A DNA stretch of 64,000 nucleotides from Leisingera daeponensis (GCF_019801465.1 NZ_JAHVJA010000006.1:62001-126000); one strand, 5' to 3'; shown: positions 1-9,798, counted from the stretch's first letter. Program-made: numbers and translations. The notes: a model not told the origin generated them from the sequence alone.

Positions 1-171
1 ATTGTTGCTGCAGTGCCACAGCTGAAAGGCCAGCATGCCCAGCATCAGAACCACGGCTGCAACAGGGTAAAGCAGCACCACCAGCCACACGGGCCAGCCG
101 CCGATCACGCTGGCTGCTATGGCCAGAACAAGGCCTCCGAATGCACCGAAAATTGCGCTGATCCAGGCCAT
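1..171 (-). CDS. Small two-helix membrane protein (3' end outside window)
   Basis: The reverse strand is open from an ATG at 171 to the window edge (57 codons) with no stop, so the C-terminus is missing. A GGGGGGAA run lies a few bases upstream of the ATG as a plausible ribosome site. The peptide is almost entirely hydrophobic and should form two transmembrane helices joined by a short IGGWPVW turn. It is clearly related to the next gene (328-549): both begin MAW, both have an IGG-x-P-x-W turn, and both have a YP pair at the start of helix 2. The two look like a tandem duplication. I know of no function for them. Confidence 0.55.
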   Translation of the reverse strand, partial: MAWISAIFGAFGGLVLAIAASVIGGWPVWLVVLLYPVAAVVLMLGMLAFQLWHCSNN

Positions 172-327
172 ACAGCCCGTTCCCCCCTCAAGTCCCCTGC
201 CAACGCAGGGTAGAGTGCGGTGCGCGAGCAGGCAACCGTGCATAAGAGATATGCGCGAGACCGGCCCGGTATCCGTTCTGCCGCAGGCGGTTCGCACGGC
301 CTCCGCCCGGATGCGCTGCGAACGGGG

Positions 328-549
328 TCAGGCGGCCGCCAGCCTGCCGCCCGGGGGACGACTGCCGCCGGGGCCGCCGGTCCATTCTCTGTGCCAGTAC
401 ATCAGGACAACAGCCAGCAGCGCCACCGCGGCACCTGCTGCCGGATAGATCACCAGACAGGCCCACAGCGGCAGCCCGCCAATGGCATAGCCCGCCACGG
501 CGGCGCACAGTCCCGTCACCATACCCAGAAGAATACCTGCCCAGGCCAT
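328..549 (-). CDS. Small two-helix membrane protein, paralogue of the gene at 1-171
   Basis: A 73-residue protein. I chose the ATG at 549 because the MAW start matches the neighbouring paralogue; upstream in-frame starts only add an Arg-rich stretch. Predicted helices lie at about residues 5-27 and 31-52, linked by IGGLPLW, followed by a short hydrophilic tail rich in Gly, Pro and Arg. It probably sits in the inner membrane. No enzymatic motif is visible and I do not recognise a named family. The helices and spacing match the partial gene downstream, which supports it being real. Confidence 0.5.
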   Translation of the reverse strand: MAWAGILLGMVTGLCAAVAGYAIGGLPLWACLVIYPAAGAAVALLAVVLMYWHREWTGGPGGSRPPGGRLAAA

Positions 550-685
550 GACACCTCCACATCTCCGCGCAGCCCGGACCCGAGTGTCCCGCTGCCTCTC
601 TCCCATCATCCGGCCAACTGTGTTGTAAAAAGGTTAAGATTGCGGCGGCGGAGGCAAACCTGCGTAAATAACTGGCGAGCTGCGG

Positions 686-1060
686 TTACTTCGAGGTCAG
701 CGCGACCCCGTCCTTGGCTTTGGGCATCCGGCCCTTGCCCTGCTGCAGCACATGCGCCAGTTCATGCACCAAGAGTTCGGGGTTCTTGGCGTCGCCCGGC
801 TTCATAAAGTAGATGTCGTTGCCATAGGTGAAGGCTTTGGCCTTCAGCTCCTTGCAGACATCCTTGGCGTTGCCGCCCGAATGCACTTGCACCTTGGCCA
901 GTTTGGCCTTGGAAAAATGCGCCTCCAGCCCCTTGCGCACGTCGCCGGGCAGCTTCTTGCCCTTGGTGCCTTCCGGCTCCGTCTTCAGCTTCTTGCGCTT
1001 GGCCTTCTTGCCGCCTAGCGCCTCGACCTGCGCCTTCACGTCGTCCGGTTTAATAGCCAT
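686..1060 (-). CDS. Orphan DUF4157 (eCIS-core-like) protein with HELAH metalloprotease motif
   Basis: A 124-residue protein with the sequence marks of DUF4157: LPGDVRKGLEAHF at residues 37-49, VQVHSGGNA at 57-65, YGNDIYF at 79-85 and LLVHELAHVLQQ at 96-107, which carries an HExxH zinc site. DUF4157 domains often sit at the N-terminus of effectors linked to extracellular contractile injection systems. Here the domain stands alone behind a Lys-rich N-terminus, with no contractile-system genes or toxin domain nearby. No signal peptide is visible. A zinc peptidase or self-processing role is an inference from the motif. Its promoter should lie in the 260 bp upstream, which also holds a long inverted repeat. 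Confidence 0.75.
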   Translation of the reverse strand: MAIKPDDVKAQVEALGGKKAKRKKLKTEPEGTKGKKLPGDVRKGLEAHFSKAKLAKVQVHSGGNAKDVCKELKAKAFTYGNDIYFMKPGDAKNPELLVHELAHVLQQGKGRMPKAKDGVALTSK

Positions 1061-1198
1061 GGGGAGGTCCCTTTCAACGCTTCAAACAATATCGGGGCGC
1101 TGGGCGCCTGAGGTGAGGATAGCGCAAATCTGGGAAATTGCGAGTTTGGCGGGCGCGGCGAGTGCTTTTCTTTTTTGGGCCGTGTCGCACAGCGGCAT

Positions 1199-1236
1199 GG
1201 CCCTCGCCTGACCTTCCCCTTGGTCAGGCGAGGGCC
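1199..1236. repeat. Perfect 15-bp inverted repeat with 8-nt loop
   Basis: GGCCCTCGCCTGACC at 1199-1213 is followed after TTCCCCTT by its exact reverse complement at 1222-1236. It lies between the end of the DUF4375 gene and the start of the DUF4157 gene. There is no T-run on either side, so it is not a textbook intrinsic terminator. It could still end transcription of the ettA-DUF4375 unit, or be an operator or a mobile-element footprint. Confidence 0.7.
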
Positions 1237-1323
1237 TTGGGTTGCGCCACGGGGGTTGCAAGCGAGTTAGTACGTTCACAAACAGTTTAGCGAAGCATTC
1301 CAGGCGCAGTCTTAGATGGTTAG

Positions 1324-1931
1324 TTAACCGGCTTTGCAGAATTCTTCGGGGTTTCTCTCAACATATTTGACCATTTGGAGTACTAAACCGGGTTCAAAAG
1401 TCCCGGCTTCCAAGCGTTGACCGGCTGTGGAACTCAGCATTGCATCTTTCATTTCGGTATTGGCGCGTCTCATTGCCGAGCGAAATTCACTGTTGCGCGC
1501 GTCCCCAGGAACCGAATCCAGATGCCTAAGAATAGGGATGATTTCACTAGCGACGCGCTTCACATCGTCCGCTATTTCCGTTTGGTTAAGTTTCCTCAGG
1601 CAAAATACAACGTCGGCTGACATGAATGCTGCGTTTCCCATGAATTGCAGGAAACCTCCGTTCAAGATCTGGGCGCGGAAGTACTCCAAGCAGAAGAAGG
1701 TCATCTGCCCTTCGGTCAACAGCCCCTTGGCAACCAATTCCCTTAACGAATCCAGTTTGTAGGCATCTAGGGCAGCCCAGATTTCTTCTGAGGCAAAGCC
1801 CCCGAGAAGCCTGTCGTAATAATCTTCGATCCTCAACTCGATGTCGGTTTCGGGAGACAGAAAATCTGTCTCCCGGATTGTTGGCTTCGGCAGGATCAAT
1901 TGATCTCCTGCCAAAAGCCGCTTCAGCCAAT

Positions 1932-1935
<4 letters not shown>
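1324..1935 (-). CDS. DUF4375 (DMP19-like) domain protein coupled to ettA
   Basis: A 203-residue protein. The start is a GTG at 1935 that overlaps the ettA stop codon (GTGA), which implies translational coupling. The core matches DUF4375: EEIWAALDAY at residues 50-59, then a helix ending in the conserved NGGFLQF at 92-98, then an all-helical C-terminus. Members of this family are small cytoplasmic proteins of unknown function, and some are annotated as DMP19-like. The overlap with a translation-factor gene hints at a shared expression context only. Codon use is less GC-biased than its neighbours, with several AT-rich codons, so later acquisition is possible. Confidence 0.75.
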
Positions 1936-3587
<1,652 letters not shown>

Positions 3588-4089
3588 TATGTCGCTCCGT
3601 GATGGGGGGAATTCGCTGGCAGGTGTGATACCCGATGGGCGCAGGCGGGGCAATGCGGGATGCAGTTGCAGATGGCGAGCAAGACGTGCTCTGCCGATAC
3701 AGCGCTATCTGCAACGGTTGTGACTGCCTGTCCGAGACCGCACCGGCGGAGAGCAGCAAGTGCCGACCCGTTTCACTGGGGGATGGCTGGTGGCTTGGCG
3801 GGGCAGTCGCATCCAATTCGCAGCTTGGACCTCCACAACCAGGCGAAACATAGGCACATCTGCGGGTCTGGAGGCCGCGCCGCTTACACCCGGTGCCAAT
3901 TTGCATCTGTTGCATGATGTCTGGATGCAGCGGGCGGGACGGTCTGGAGGCGACTGGCCTGTTACGCTAAAATTACCCGGAACGGTTGGGCGTACGCTGG
4001 TGAGTTCTTCTTTACGGCTAGGCTGCGGTGGACAGCAGACAAGTGACGGGCTTCATTGAACCGCCTGAATTTATCCTGATGAGGCCGCG
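3588..4089. other. 502-bp intergenic region between divergent ettA and the RTX gene
   Basis: Short open frames here have no recognisable product and overlap each other on both strands, so I call no gene. The region must hold the promoters of ettA (leftward) and of the RTX gene (rightward). The last 100 bases are relatively AT-rich and end with a GAGG site six bases before the RTX ATG. I see no strong palindrome. Confidence 0.5.
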
Positions 4090-5901
4090 ATGGCGACGAT
4101 TACATTTTACGAACCCTTTGTTATCGGCACCGAGATCGAAGCCGAGTTCTTTGTCTCTGCCGAAAGTATCCTGTTTGTGGGTGCTGACGGGTTTCGCGCG
4201 GAATACAGATCGGCTCCTGCGGAGGCGTTCCAGTTCATTGTGGGTGCAGACAATTCTTTCACAGTCACCGGCACGATCGAATCCTACTACCAGTACCAGC
4301 CCTACAGCGTCACAGAGCCGGTTTATACCGTGACAGGCCTTTCGCTGGACGCAGGGAGCGTTGTTTCAGATCCAAACATCACGTCCGAAGACTTTCTGCA
4401 GCTGTTTTACGGCGGATCCGATATTTTCAACGGCTCTAGCCAGAATGACAGCATCAGAGGCTTGTCCGGCGCGGACCTGATCAGGGGCAACGGCGGCCAT
4501 GACCAGCTGTTTGGCGGCATAGGCGCGGATTCTGTATATGGCGGTTCCGGTAATGATGAATTGGAGGGCGGCACTGGGTCGGACCGGCTAGGAGGCGGCA
4601 ACGGGCAGGATACATTGTTCGGTCAAGCTGGCGCAGATACTTTGTACGGCGGGGCGGGCAGTGACTGGTTGGGTGGCGGAGATGGTTCTGACGCCTTGTA
4701 TGGCGGATCCGAAAGCGATGTTCTGCGCGGGCAAAACGGTAATGATGTTTTGTTCGGAGGTCGCGGCCGGGATTCCCTTTTCGGAGGCGATGGCAGTGAC
4801 ACTCTGTATGGGGGTGATTACGCTGATACGCTCGAAGGCAGGTCAGGTAATGACAGCTTGTTTGGCGGCAGCGGCAATGATGATCTGAGAGGGAACATAG
4901 GGCAAGACACGCTTGCTGGTGTAGGCGGTTCCGATACTTTGGATGGCGGCTATGCCGCAGATTTTCTTGATGGCGGGGTTGGAAATGACTGCCTGATTGG
5001 CGGGTCTGGAAATGACACACTGCTGGGCGGTTCCGAAGATGATATGCTGCAAGGCGGCAGGGGTAACGATACACAGCAAGGCGGCACAGGCAATGACATT
5101 TTGCAGGGCGGATCGGATGACGACTCGCTGCAAGGCGGTTCGGGCGATGACACGCTACAAGGCGGTTCCGGCAGTGATACGCTGAATGGCAGCCTTGACG
5201 GCGATCAGCTGTTTGGAAGCGCCGGGAACGATGTTCTTTTTGGAGGCGATGGCGCTGATTTTCTGGCGGGCGGAGATGATGAGGACAGCCTGACAGGCGG
5301 TTCGGGCGATGACACGCTGAATGGCGGGTCCGGTGAGGATACTCTCAGCGGCGGTGCCGGAAATGACGACCTGCTAGGAAACTCGGACAATGACGCGCTG
5401 TTTGGGAATGCGGGGGCGGACGAGCTGGATGGCGGCGGGGGAGCTGATCTGCTTGATGGCGGTGCGGGAGATGATGAGCTGTCAGGGGGAGGCGGTTCGG
5501 ATACCCTGACTGGTGGACTAGGAACCGATCTCCTCAGCGGCGGCGCGGGTGCGGATGTCTTTGTCTTCAGCAGTTTTGATGAGGCCAGTGCCGGGGACGA
5601 TTTCCTGGACGTGATCTCGGACTTCGACGTTACCCGGGACCGGATTGACTTCAGCTCTCTCACTTCGGGGGATGCCTATATCGGCATATCCCTCGACGAC
5701 GGTGATTTTGAACTGACACCATCCAATGGGGCCAATTTCTTTGACATCACCCTCTTCATTGACGGCCACGATGATGGCCTGTTCATCGGAGCAATGGACA
5801 GCAGTGAAACAGAGTTGGACTTCGAGATTCTTCTTCTCGACGCCACAGGGTTGACCTCGGAACATATTATCGGGATTTCCGGTGGTCCCGTTGGAATGTA
5901 A
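4090..5901 (+). CDS. Large RTX (hemolysin-type) calcium-binding protein, probably type I secreted
   Basis: A 603-residue acidic protein. Residues 1 to about 110 form an N-terminal part with no recognised motif. Residues about 112-490 are some forty near-continuous nonapeptide repeats of the GGxGxDxLx type, which bind Ca2+ in a parallel beta-roll. The C-terminal 110 residues (GADVFVFSSF, then a DFLDVISDFDVTRDRIDFS segment) resemble the end region of type I-exported repeat proteins and should carry the uncleaved export signal. There is no N-terminal signal peptide and no ABC/MFP export gene nearby. Adhesin, surface-layer or extracellular-enzyme roles are all possible; no catalytic domain is visible. 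GAGG lies six bases before the ATG. Confidence 0.88.
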   Translation: MATITFYEPFVIGTEIEAEFFVSAESILFVGADGFRAEYRSAPAEAFQFIVGADNSFTVTGTIESYYQYQPYSVTEPVYTVTGLSLDAGSVVSDPNITSEDFLQLFYGGSDIFNGSSQNDSIRGLSGADLIRGNGGHDQLFGGIGADSVYGGSGNDELEGGTGSDRLGGGNGQDTLFGQAGADTLYGGAGSDWLGGGDGSDALYGGSESDVLRGQNGNDVLFGGRGRDSLFGGDGSDTLYGGDYADTLEGRSGNDSLFGGSGNDDLRGNIGQDTLAGVGGSDTLDGGYAADFLDGGVGNDCLIGGSGNDTLLGGSEDDMLQGGRGNDTQQGGTGNDILQGGSDDDSLQGGSGDDTLQGGSGSDTLNGSLDGDQLFGSAGNDVLFGGDGADFLAGGDDEDSLTGGSGDDTLNGGSGEDTLSGGAGNDDLLGNSDNDALFGNAGADELDGGGGADLLDGGAGDDELSGGGGSDTLTGGLGTDLLSGGAGADVFVFSSFDEASAGDDFLDVISDFDVTRDRIDFSSLTSGDAYIGISLDDGDFELTPSNGANFFDITLFIDGHDDGLFIGAMDSSETELDFEILLLDATGLTSEHIIGISGGPVGM

Positions 5902-5989
5902 CCAAGATAGGTTCGGAATTGCCTGGCTGGCCAGGCACGGGCATTTTGGTGCTAAATTCTGCGCAGGCAGGGGCAAAAAAGAGGGTTCA

Positions 5990-6712
5990 ATGAACAGCAA
6001 CAAGAGCAAGGCGGTGCTGAGATTGCCTTTGGCGGCGGCACTATTGCTTTCGCCGGCGGTGGCAGAAGCCGCCGCGATGACAGGCCGGGCCGCATTGCGG
6101 GAAAACGCTGCGGTCTATGTGCACAAGGCGCAGGTGCGCGGCTCCCCGTCGGCGTCGCAGTTCGGTGGTGGCATTGGCGAGACCGGCGGCGATGCAGCGG
6201 AAAGTGATGGTGTTAGAAGTTCCAGCACCAGCACCGCGGCACTGGTCGGGCCGGCGTCGGTCACAAATTCTGTCACCGCTGCTGTTGTTGCCCAGATCAG
6301 CATCTCCTCGGCGGCCTGCGAGGCGGTTGGCGCGGCCTACCGGACCGATTGTCTTGCCAATGAACTGCGGGCGCTGGTCAAGAAATTGCCTGCCGAGGGC
6401 GAATACGCAGCTGCCCGCGAGGCGCTGGCGACTGCTTCGGACGAGTTGAGCAGGCTGTCCCGGCAGAACCGGGACAACAGCCAGCCCCGGTTGCGGATCA
6501 CTGTTCAGGCGGATAGCGAGACCAAGCGCCGCCCGGTGGCGGCTGTAAAGCAGGAAACGGTGGCTGAAACCAATGCCAAGGCGCTGGCGATTCTGGAAGA
6601 CACCACAACCGTTCTGCTGCGCTCGGCGGAGGGCAACAGCGATGTGGCGCTGCATTACCAGCGGATCGCCCAGGCGCTGAATTCCAGCAAGGTTCTGCTG
6701 CGATCGTCGTGA
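5990..6712 (+). CDS. Exported hypothetical protein
   Basis: A 240-residue protein starting at the ATG at 5990 behind an AGAGGG ribosome site. Residues 1-28 are a clear Sec signal peptide (basic MNSNKSK, hydrophobic LAAALLLSPAVA, cleavage near AEA). The mature part is rich in Ala, Ser and Thr, then has a helical region (about 100-160) with a Cys pair (AACEAVGAAYRTDC) that could form a disulfide. The C-terminal 50 residues again look helical. It follows the RTX gene by 88 bp in the same direction, so it may share its promoter, but nothing links it to export. I do not recognise a family. Confidence 0.65.
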   Translation: MNSNKSKAVLRLPLAAALLLSPAVAEAAAMTGRAALRENAAVYVHKAQVRGSPSASQFGGGIGETGGDAAESDGVRSSSTSTAALVGPASVTNSVTAAVVAQISISSAACEAVGAAYRTDCLANELRALVKKLPAEGEYAAAREALATASDELSRLSRQNRDNSQPRLRITVQADSETKRRPVAAVKQETVAETNAKALAILEDTTTVLLRSAEGNSDVALHYQRIAQALNSSKVLLRSS

Positions 6713-6736
6713 CGCGGCGGTCCCCCCCCGGCCCGG

Positions 6737-7369
6737 TCAGCCGGGCTGTTCAGGGCAGGCGGTGGCAAAGGCAGGGTGGGCGGTGCAGGCCGCCTCTACT
6801 GCACAGATCCGCGGCAGGTCTGAGAAATCCGCCTCCCAGCGGCGAGCATTGTAAAGCTGCGGCATCAGGCAGATGTCGGCCAGGCTAGGAGCATCACCGG
6901 TGCAATAGGGCGCCTGACTGAAGCCTTTCAGCAGAGTTTCAAACGCCTGCAGGCCGGGGCGGATGAAATGCTGCATCCAGGCCTTGGGCATATCCGGCGC
7001 GCCGCTGCTGAGTGTGGTGGCATGTTTGGCGACTTGCAGATTGCAAACCGGATGCACATCCACTGCCAAGGAATGAGCCAGTGCCCGTGCCTTGGCGCGC
7101 TGGCCAAGGTCCTTGGGCAGCAGGCCGAGGTTCCGGGTTTCATCCAGATAATCGAGGATCGCCAGCGACTGGGTCAGGCGCAGCCCGTCGATCTCCAGCA
7201 CCGGCACGAACCCCTGCGGATTGCGGGCCAGATGTTCCGGGCTCTTGTGTTCGCCCTTGACCAGATCAACCGGGACCGAAGTGTATTCGATCCCGGCCAG
7301 GTTCAGCGCGATGCGCAGCCGGTAGCTGGCCGATGAGCGCCAGTAATCATAAAGGATGGTGCTGCCCAT
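6737..7369 (-). CDS. maiA: Maleylacetoacetate isomerase (zeta-class glutathione S-transferase)
   Basis: A 210-residue GST. The zeta-class active-site segment SSASYRLRIAL lies at about residues 13-23, followed by NPQGFVPVLE and QSLAILDYLDE, which bind glutathione; the C-terminal half is the all-alpha domain. It isomerises maleylacetoacetate to fumarylacetoacetate with glutathione as cofactor, the step between HmgA and FahA, and both partner genes are upstream in this cluster. It is the last gene of the leftward run and is separated from the VOC gene by a hairpin. A small GC-rich hairpin spans its stop codon. Confidence 0.9.
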   Translation of the reverse strand: MGSTILYDYWRSSASYRLRIALNLAGIEYTSVPVDLVKGEHKSPEHLARNPQGFVPVLEIDGLRLTQSLAILDYLDETRNLGLLPKDLGQRAKARALAHSLAVDVHPVCNLQVAKHATTLSSGAPDMPKAWMQHFIRPGLQAFETLLKGFSQAPYCTGDAPSLADICLMPQLYNARRWEADFSDLPRICAVEAACTAHPAFATACPEQPG

Positions 7370-7390
7370 CGGCGTCCTCCATTACAGTAA

Positions 7391-7411
7391 AGGCAGCCCG
7401 GCGGGCTGCCT
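7391..7411 (-). terminator. Hairpin between VOC gene and maiA
   Basis: AGGCAGCCC (7391-7399) and GGGCTGCCT (7403-7411) form a perfect 9-bp stem with a 3-nt spacer. It lies just after the VOC stop and before the maiA start. On the leftward transcript it is followed by TTACTG, not a long U-run. It is a weak terminator or an mRNA-stability element that could lower maiA expression relative to upstream genes. Confidence 0.5.
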
Positions 7412-7427
7412 TGCCGGCCTGATCCAA

Positions 7428-7970
7428 TCAGGCCTTGTTCAATTCCTTGGCGTGCAGCCACTCGGCATGTTTGGGGGCCTTCTTGGTCTTGGACCATTCC
7501 TCCAGCATTTCCCATTTTACCGAGTCGAGCTTTTGCAGCAGCGCCTCTTCTTCCGGGTCGGGGCAGGCCAGCTCCACCCGGTGGCCGTTCGGATCGAAGA
7601 AGTAGATCGAGTGGAAGATCGAGTGATCGGTAACACCCAGCACCTCGACGCCGTTGGCCTCCAGATGGTCCTTGAACTGGATCAGGGTTTCGCGGTCCTT
7701 CACCTTGAAGGCGATGTGCTGCACCCAGACCGGCGTGTTGCGGTCGCGGTCCATCTCCGGCTTGGTCGGCAGTTCGAAGAAGGCCAGGACGTTGCCGTTG
7801 CCTGCATCCATGAAGATATGCATGTAGGGATCGGGTTCATGGGTCGATGGAACATGGTCCTCGGCAATCGCCAGGACAAAATCCATGTTCAGCATCTTGT
7901 TGTACCACTCCACCGTCCGCTTGGCGTCCTTGCAGCGGTAGGCGACGTGGTGGATCTGTTCGATTTTCAA
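7428..7970 (-). CDS. VOC-superfamily (glyoxalase/extradiol-dioxygenase-like) metalloprotein
   Basis: A 180-residue single VOC unit. The start is a TTG at 7970 that overlaps the DUF2783 stop (TTGA), with a strong GGGGAGG site seven bases upstream. The three VOC metal-ligand positions are visible: His in IHHVAY (7/8), His85 in VQHIAF and Glu133 in HRVELACP. It is therefore probably an active metal enzyme such as a glyoxalase, dioxygenase or isomerase. It is too short for 4-hydroxyphenylpyruvate dioxygenase. The coupling to the monooxygenase/DUF2783 pair suggests it acts on the same aromatic substrate, but the reaction is unknown. Confidence 0.75.
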   Translation of the reverse strand: MKIEQIHHVAYRCKDAKRTVEWYNKMLNMDFVLAIAEDHVPSTHEPDPYMHIFMDAGNGNVLAFFELPTKPEMDRDRNTPVWVQHIAFKVKDRETLIQFKDHLEANGVEVLGVTDHSIFHSIYFFDPNGHRVELACPDPEEEALLQKLDSVKWEMLEEWSKTKKAPKHAEWLHAKELNKA

Positions 7971-8191
7971 GCGGAGTCCTCCCCAGTTTTCAGCGCGGCA
8001 GCCGCCAGCGCCTGTTTCAGGATCGCGCGTTTCCCAATGTGGTTGGCCAGCACCAGAACCAGGCGTGCGTTGAGCGCATCGCTTTCAGCCTTGCTGAGAT
8101 CCTCGTGCGCGGCCAGCAGATCGGCATAGAAATCGTCGGCCCGCTCAAGGTTGGCGGTCAGGATCAGTTGGTCTTCGGTCATCTTGATCAT
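7967..8191 (-). CDS. DUF2783 small protein, probable MhaB-like coupling partner of the monooxygenase
   Basis: A 74-residue, mainly helical, acidic protein of the DUF2783 type. Its ATG at 8191 overlaps the monooxygenase stop (ATGA), and its own stop overlaps the start of the VOC gene, so all three should be made together. An internal ATG at 8182 is an alternative start. In Pseudomonas putida, 3-hydroxyphenylacetate 6-hydroxylase consists of a flavoprotein (MhaA) and a very small coupling protein (MhaB). The size, position and homogentisate context make this an attractive match, but that is inference, not sequence identity I can verify. Confidence 0.6.
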   Translation of the reverse strand: MIKMTEDQLILTANLERADDFYADLLAAHEDLSKAESDALNARLVLVLANHIGKRAILKQALAAAALKTGEDSA

Positions 8192-9798
8192 TCCTTGCCG
8201 ATGGCCCGGCGGACAGCGTGCCGGAACTGGTTTTCGTCATAGCTGGGGCGTCGGGCGGCGACATGCTGGTCCGGGCGGATCAGGTAGACACCGCTTTCGG
8301 CGCTTCCCAGGTAGCGTTCCTTCAGCGCCAGTGTTTTGTCGTCTTTGATGGAGAGCGCCAGGCGGGTGACCTCGATGCCGGATTCCTCGAACATGTCGGG
8401 GGCGTCGGCGTCGATGGTCAGCAGGGTGAACTTGCCGCCCAGCTTGTCCAGAAGGAACCCGTCGCCAAGCGGCACGTCGGGGCAGGAAGAACCCGGGCGG
8501 GTGCGCTCCGGCCCGTTCAGCGCATCGGCTGAGTTCAGCGGCGAGCCGTCATAAGTGCAGGGCACAGACAGGCGGCCGGAGTTCACCAAAGGACGGGCGA
8601 ATTCATACTGTTCGGACAAGTCCAGAACAGCGTCGCGCAGCACCCGGCTCATCTCCGACTTGGGGGTGATGAAGTCAGTGGAGCGTGAGGAGTTCAGGAT
8701 GTTCTCGTCGGCACCGTAGACGCGTTCCACGTCATAACTGTCCAGCAGGCACTCCGGTGCCTTGCCGTCCATCACCAGCTTGAGCTTCCAGCACAGGTTA
8801 TCGGTGTCCTGCAGGCCGGAGTTGGCGCCGCGGGCGCCGAACGGTGACACCTGGTGTGCGGAATCGCCTGCAAAGATCACCCGGCCGTGGCGGAATTTTT
8901 CCATGCGTCGGCACTGGAAAGTGTAGATCGACACCCACTCCAGCTCGAACTTCACATCTTCGCCCAGCATGGCCTGCAGCCGCGGGATCACATTCTCGGG
9001 GCGCTTTTCGCGCTCCTTGTCGATGTCCCAGCCCAGCTGCAGGTCGATCCGCCAGACGCCATCGGGCTGCTTGTGCAGCAGGGCCGACTGGCCCTTGTTG
9101 AAGGGCGGGTCAAACCAGAACCAGCGTTCGGTCGGGAAATCCGCCTCCATGATCACATCGGCGATCAGGAAGTTGTCCTCAAACACCCGGCCGACAAAAT
9201 CCAGCCCCAGCATCTGCCGGGTGGGGGAGCCGGCGCCGTCGCAGGCGATCAGCCAGTCGGCTTCCAGATTGTAGGGGCCTTCGGGCGTGTCGACTTCCAG
9301 CGTCACATGGCTGGGATGGGTGCCGATGGCCGAAACCTTGTTGCGGCCGCGGATCTCAATCGGTGCGCCCTGTTCCTGCAGTTCGCGGACCCGGTTCACC
9401 AGGTATTCTTCGAAATAATACTGCTGCAGATTGATAAAGGCGGGGCGCTTGTGGCCCTCTTCCGGCAGCAGGTTGAAGTCATAGACCTGACGGTCGTCAA
9501 AGAACACCTTGCCAGTGTTCCACTGCACGCCCTTGTCCACCATCGGCTGGCCGCAGCCCAGCCGGTCGAGGATCTCCAAGGGCCGCTTGGCAAAGCAGAT
9601 CGCGCGTGAGCCGAAGCTAACCTTGTCGTTTTCGTCCAGCACCACGACCTCGGCCCCTTGCTGCACCAAGTCGATGGCGGCAGCCAGGCCGACGGGGCCG
9701 GCCCCGATCACGACCACCGTGCGGCGAACCGGGGCAGGGGCATCCTGATCCGCATGGCGGGCATAGGGGTACAACGGGACTTCAAAGATCTTGTTCAT
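8188..9798 (-). CDS. FAD-dependent aromatic-ring monooxygenase (MhaA/MhpA-like)
   Basis: A 536-residue class A flavin monooxygenase. FAD/NAD(P)H marks are GAGPVGLAAA at 32-41, the DG motif in IACDGAGSP at 185-192 and the GD motif in VIFAGDSAHQVSPFGARG at about 307-323. The C-terminal 130 residues match the extra thioredoxin-like domain of phenol/MhpA-type hydroxylases in size. I chose the ATG at 9798, which has a GGGAGGAG site. It would hydroxylate a phenolic acid with NAD(P)H and O2. Given hmgA, fahA and maiA beside it and a coupled 74-residue partner, conversion of 3-hydroxyphenylacetate to homogentisate is my preferred hypothesis. Another hydroxyphenyl acid cannot be excluded. Confidence 0.82.
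   Translation of the reverse strand: MNKIFEVPLYPYARHADQDAPAPVRRTVVVIGAGPVGLAAAIDLVQQGAEVVVLDENDKVSFGSRAICFAKRPLEILDRLGCGQPMVDKGVQWNTGKVFFDDRQVYDFNLLPEEGHKRPAFINLQQYYFEEYLVNRVRELQEQGAPIEIRGRNKVSAIGTHPSHVTLEVDTPEGPYNLEADWLIACDGAGSPTRQMLGLDFVGRVFEDNFLIADVIMEADFPTERWFWFDPPFNKGQSALLHKQPDGVWRIDLQLGWDIDKEREKRPENVIPRLQAMLGEDVKFELEWVSIYTFQCRRMEKFRHGRVIFAGDSAHQVSPFGARGANSGLQDTDNLCWKLKLVMDGKAPECLLDSYDVERVYGADENILNSSRSTDFITPKSEMSRVLRDAVLDLSEQYEFARPLVNSGRLSVPCTYDGSPLNSADALNGPERTRPGSSCPDVPLGDGFLLDKLGGKFTLLTIDADAPDMFEESGIEVTRLALSIKDDKTLALKERYLGSAESGVYLIRPDQHVAARRPSYDENQFRHAVRRAIGKE

Noticed and set aside
1240-1323. Possible rRNA or tRNA fragment near the DUF4375 stop.
   Set aside because: A short stretch recalls rRNA sequence, but no cloverleaf or longer match can be built; similarity is by chance.
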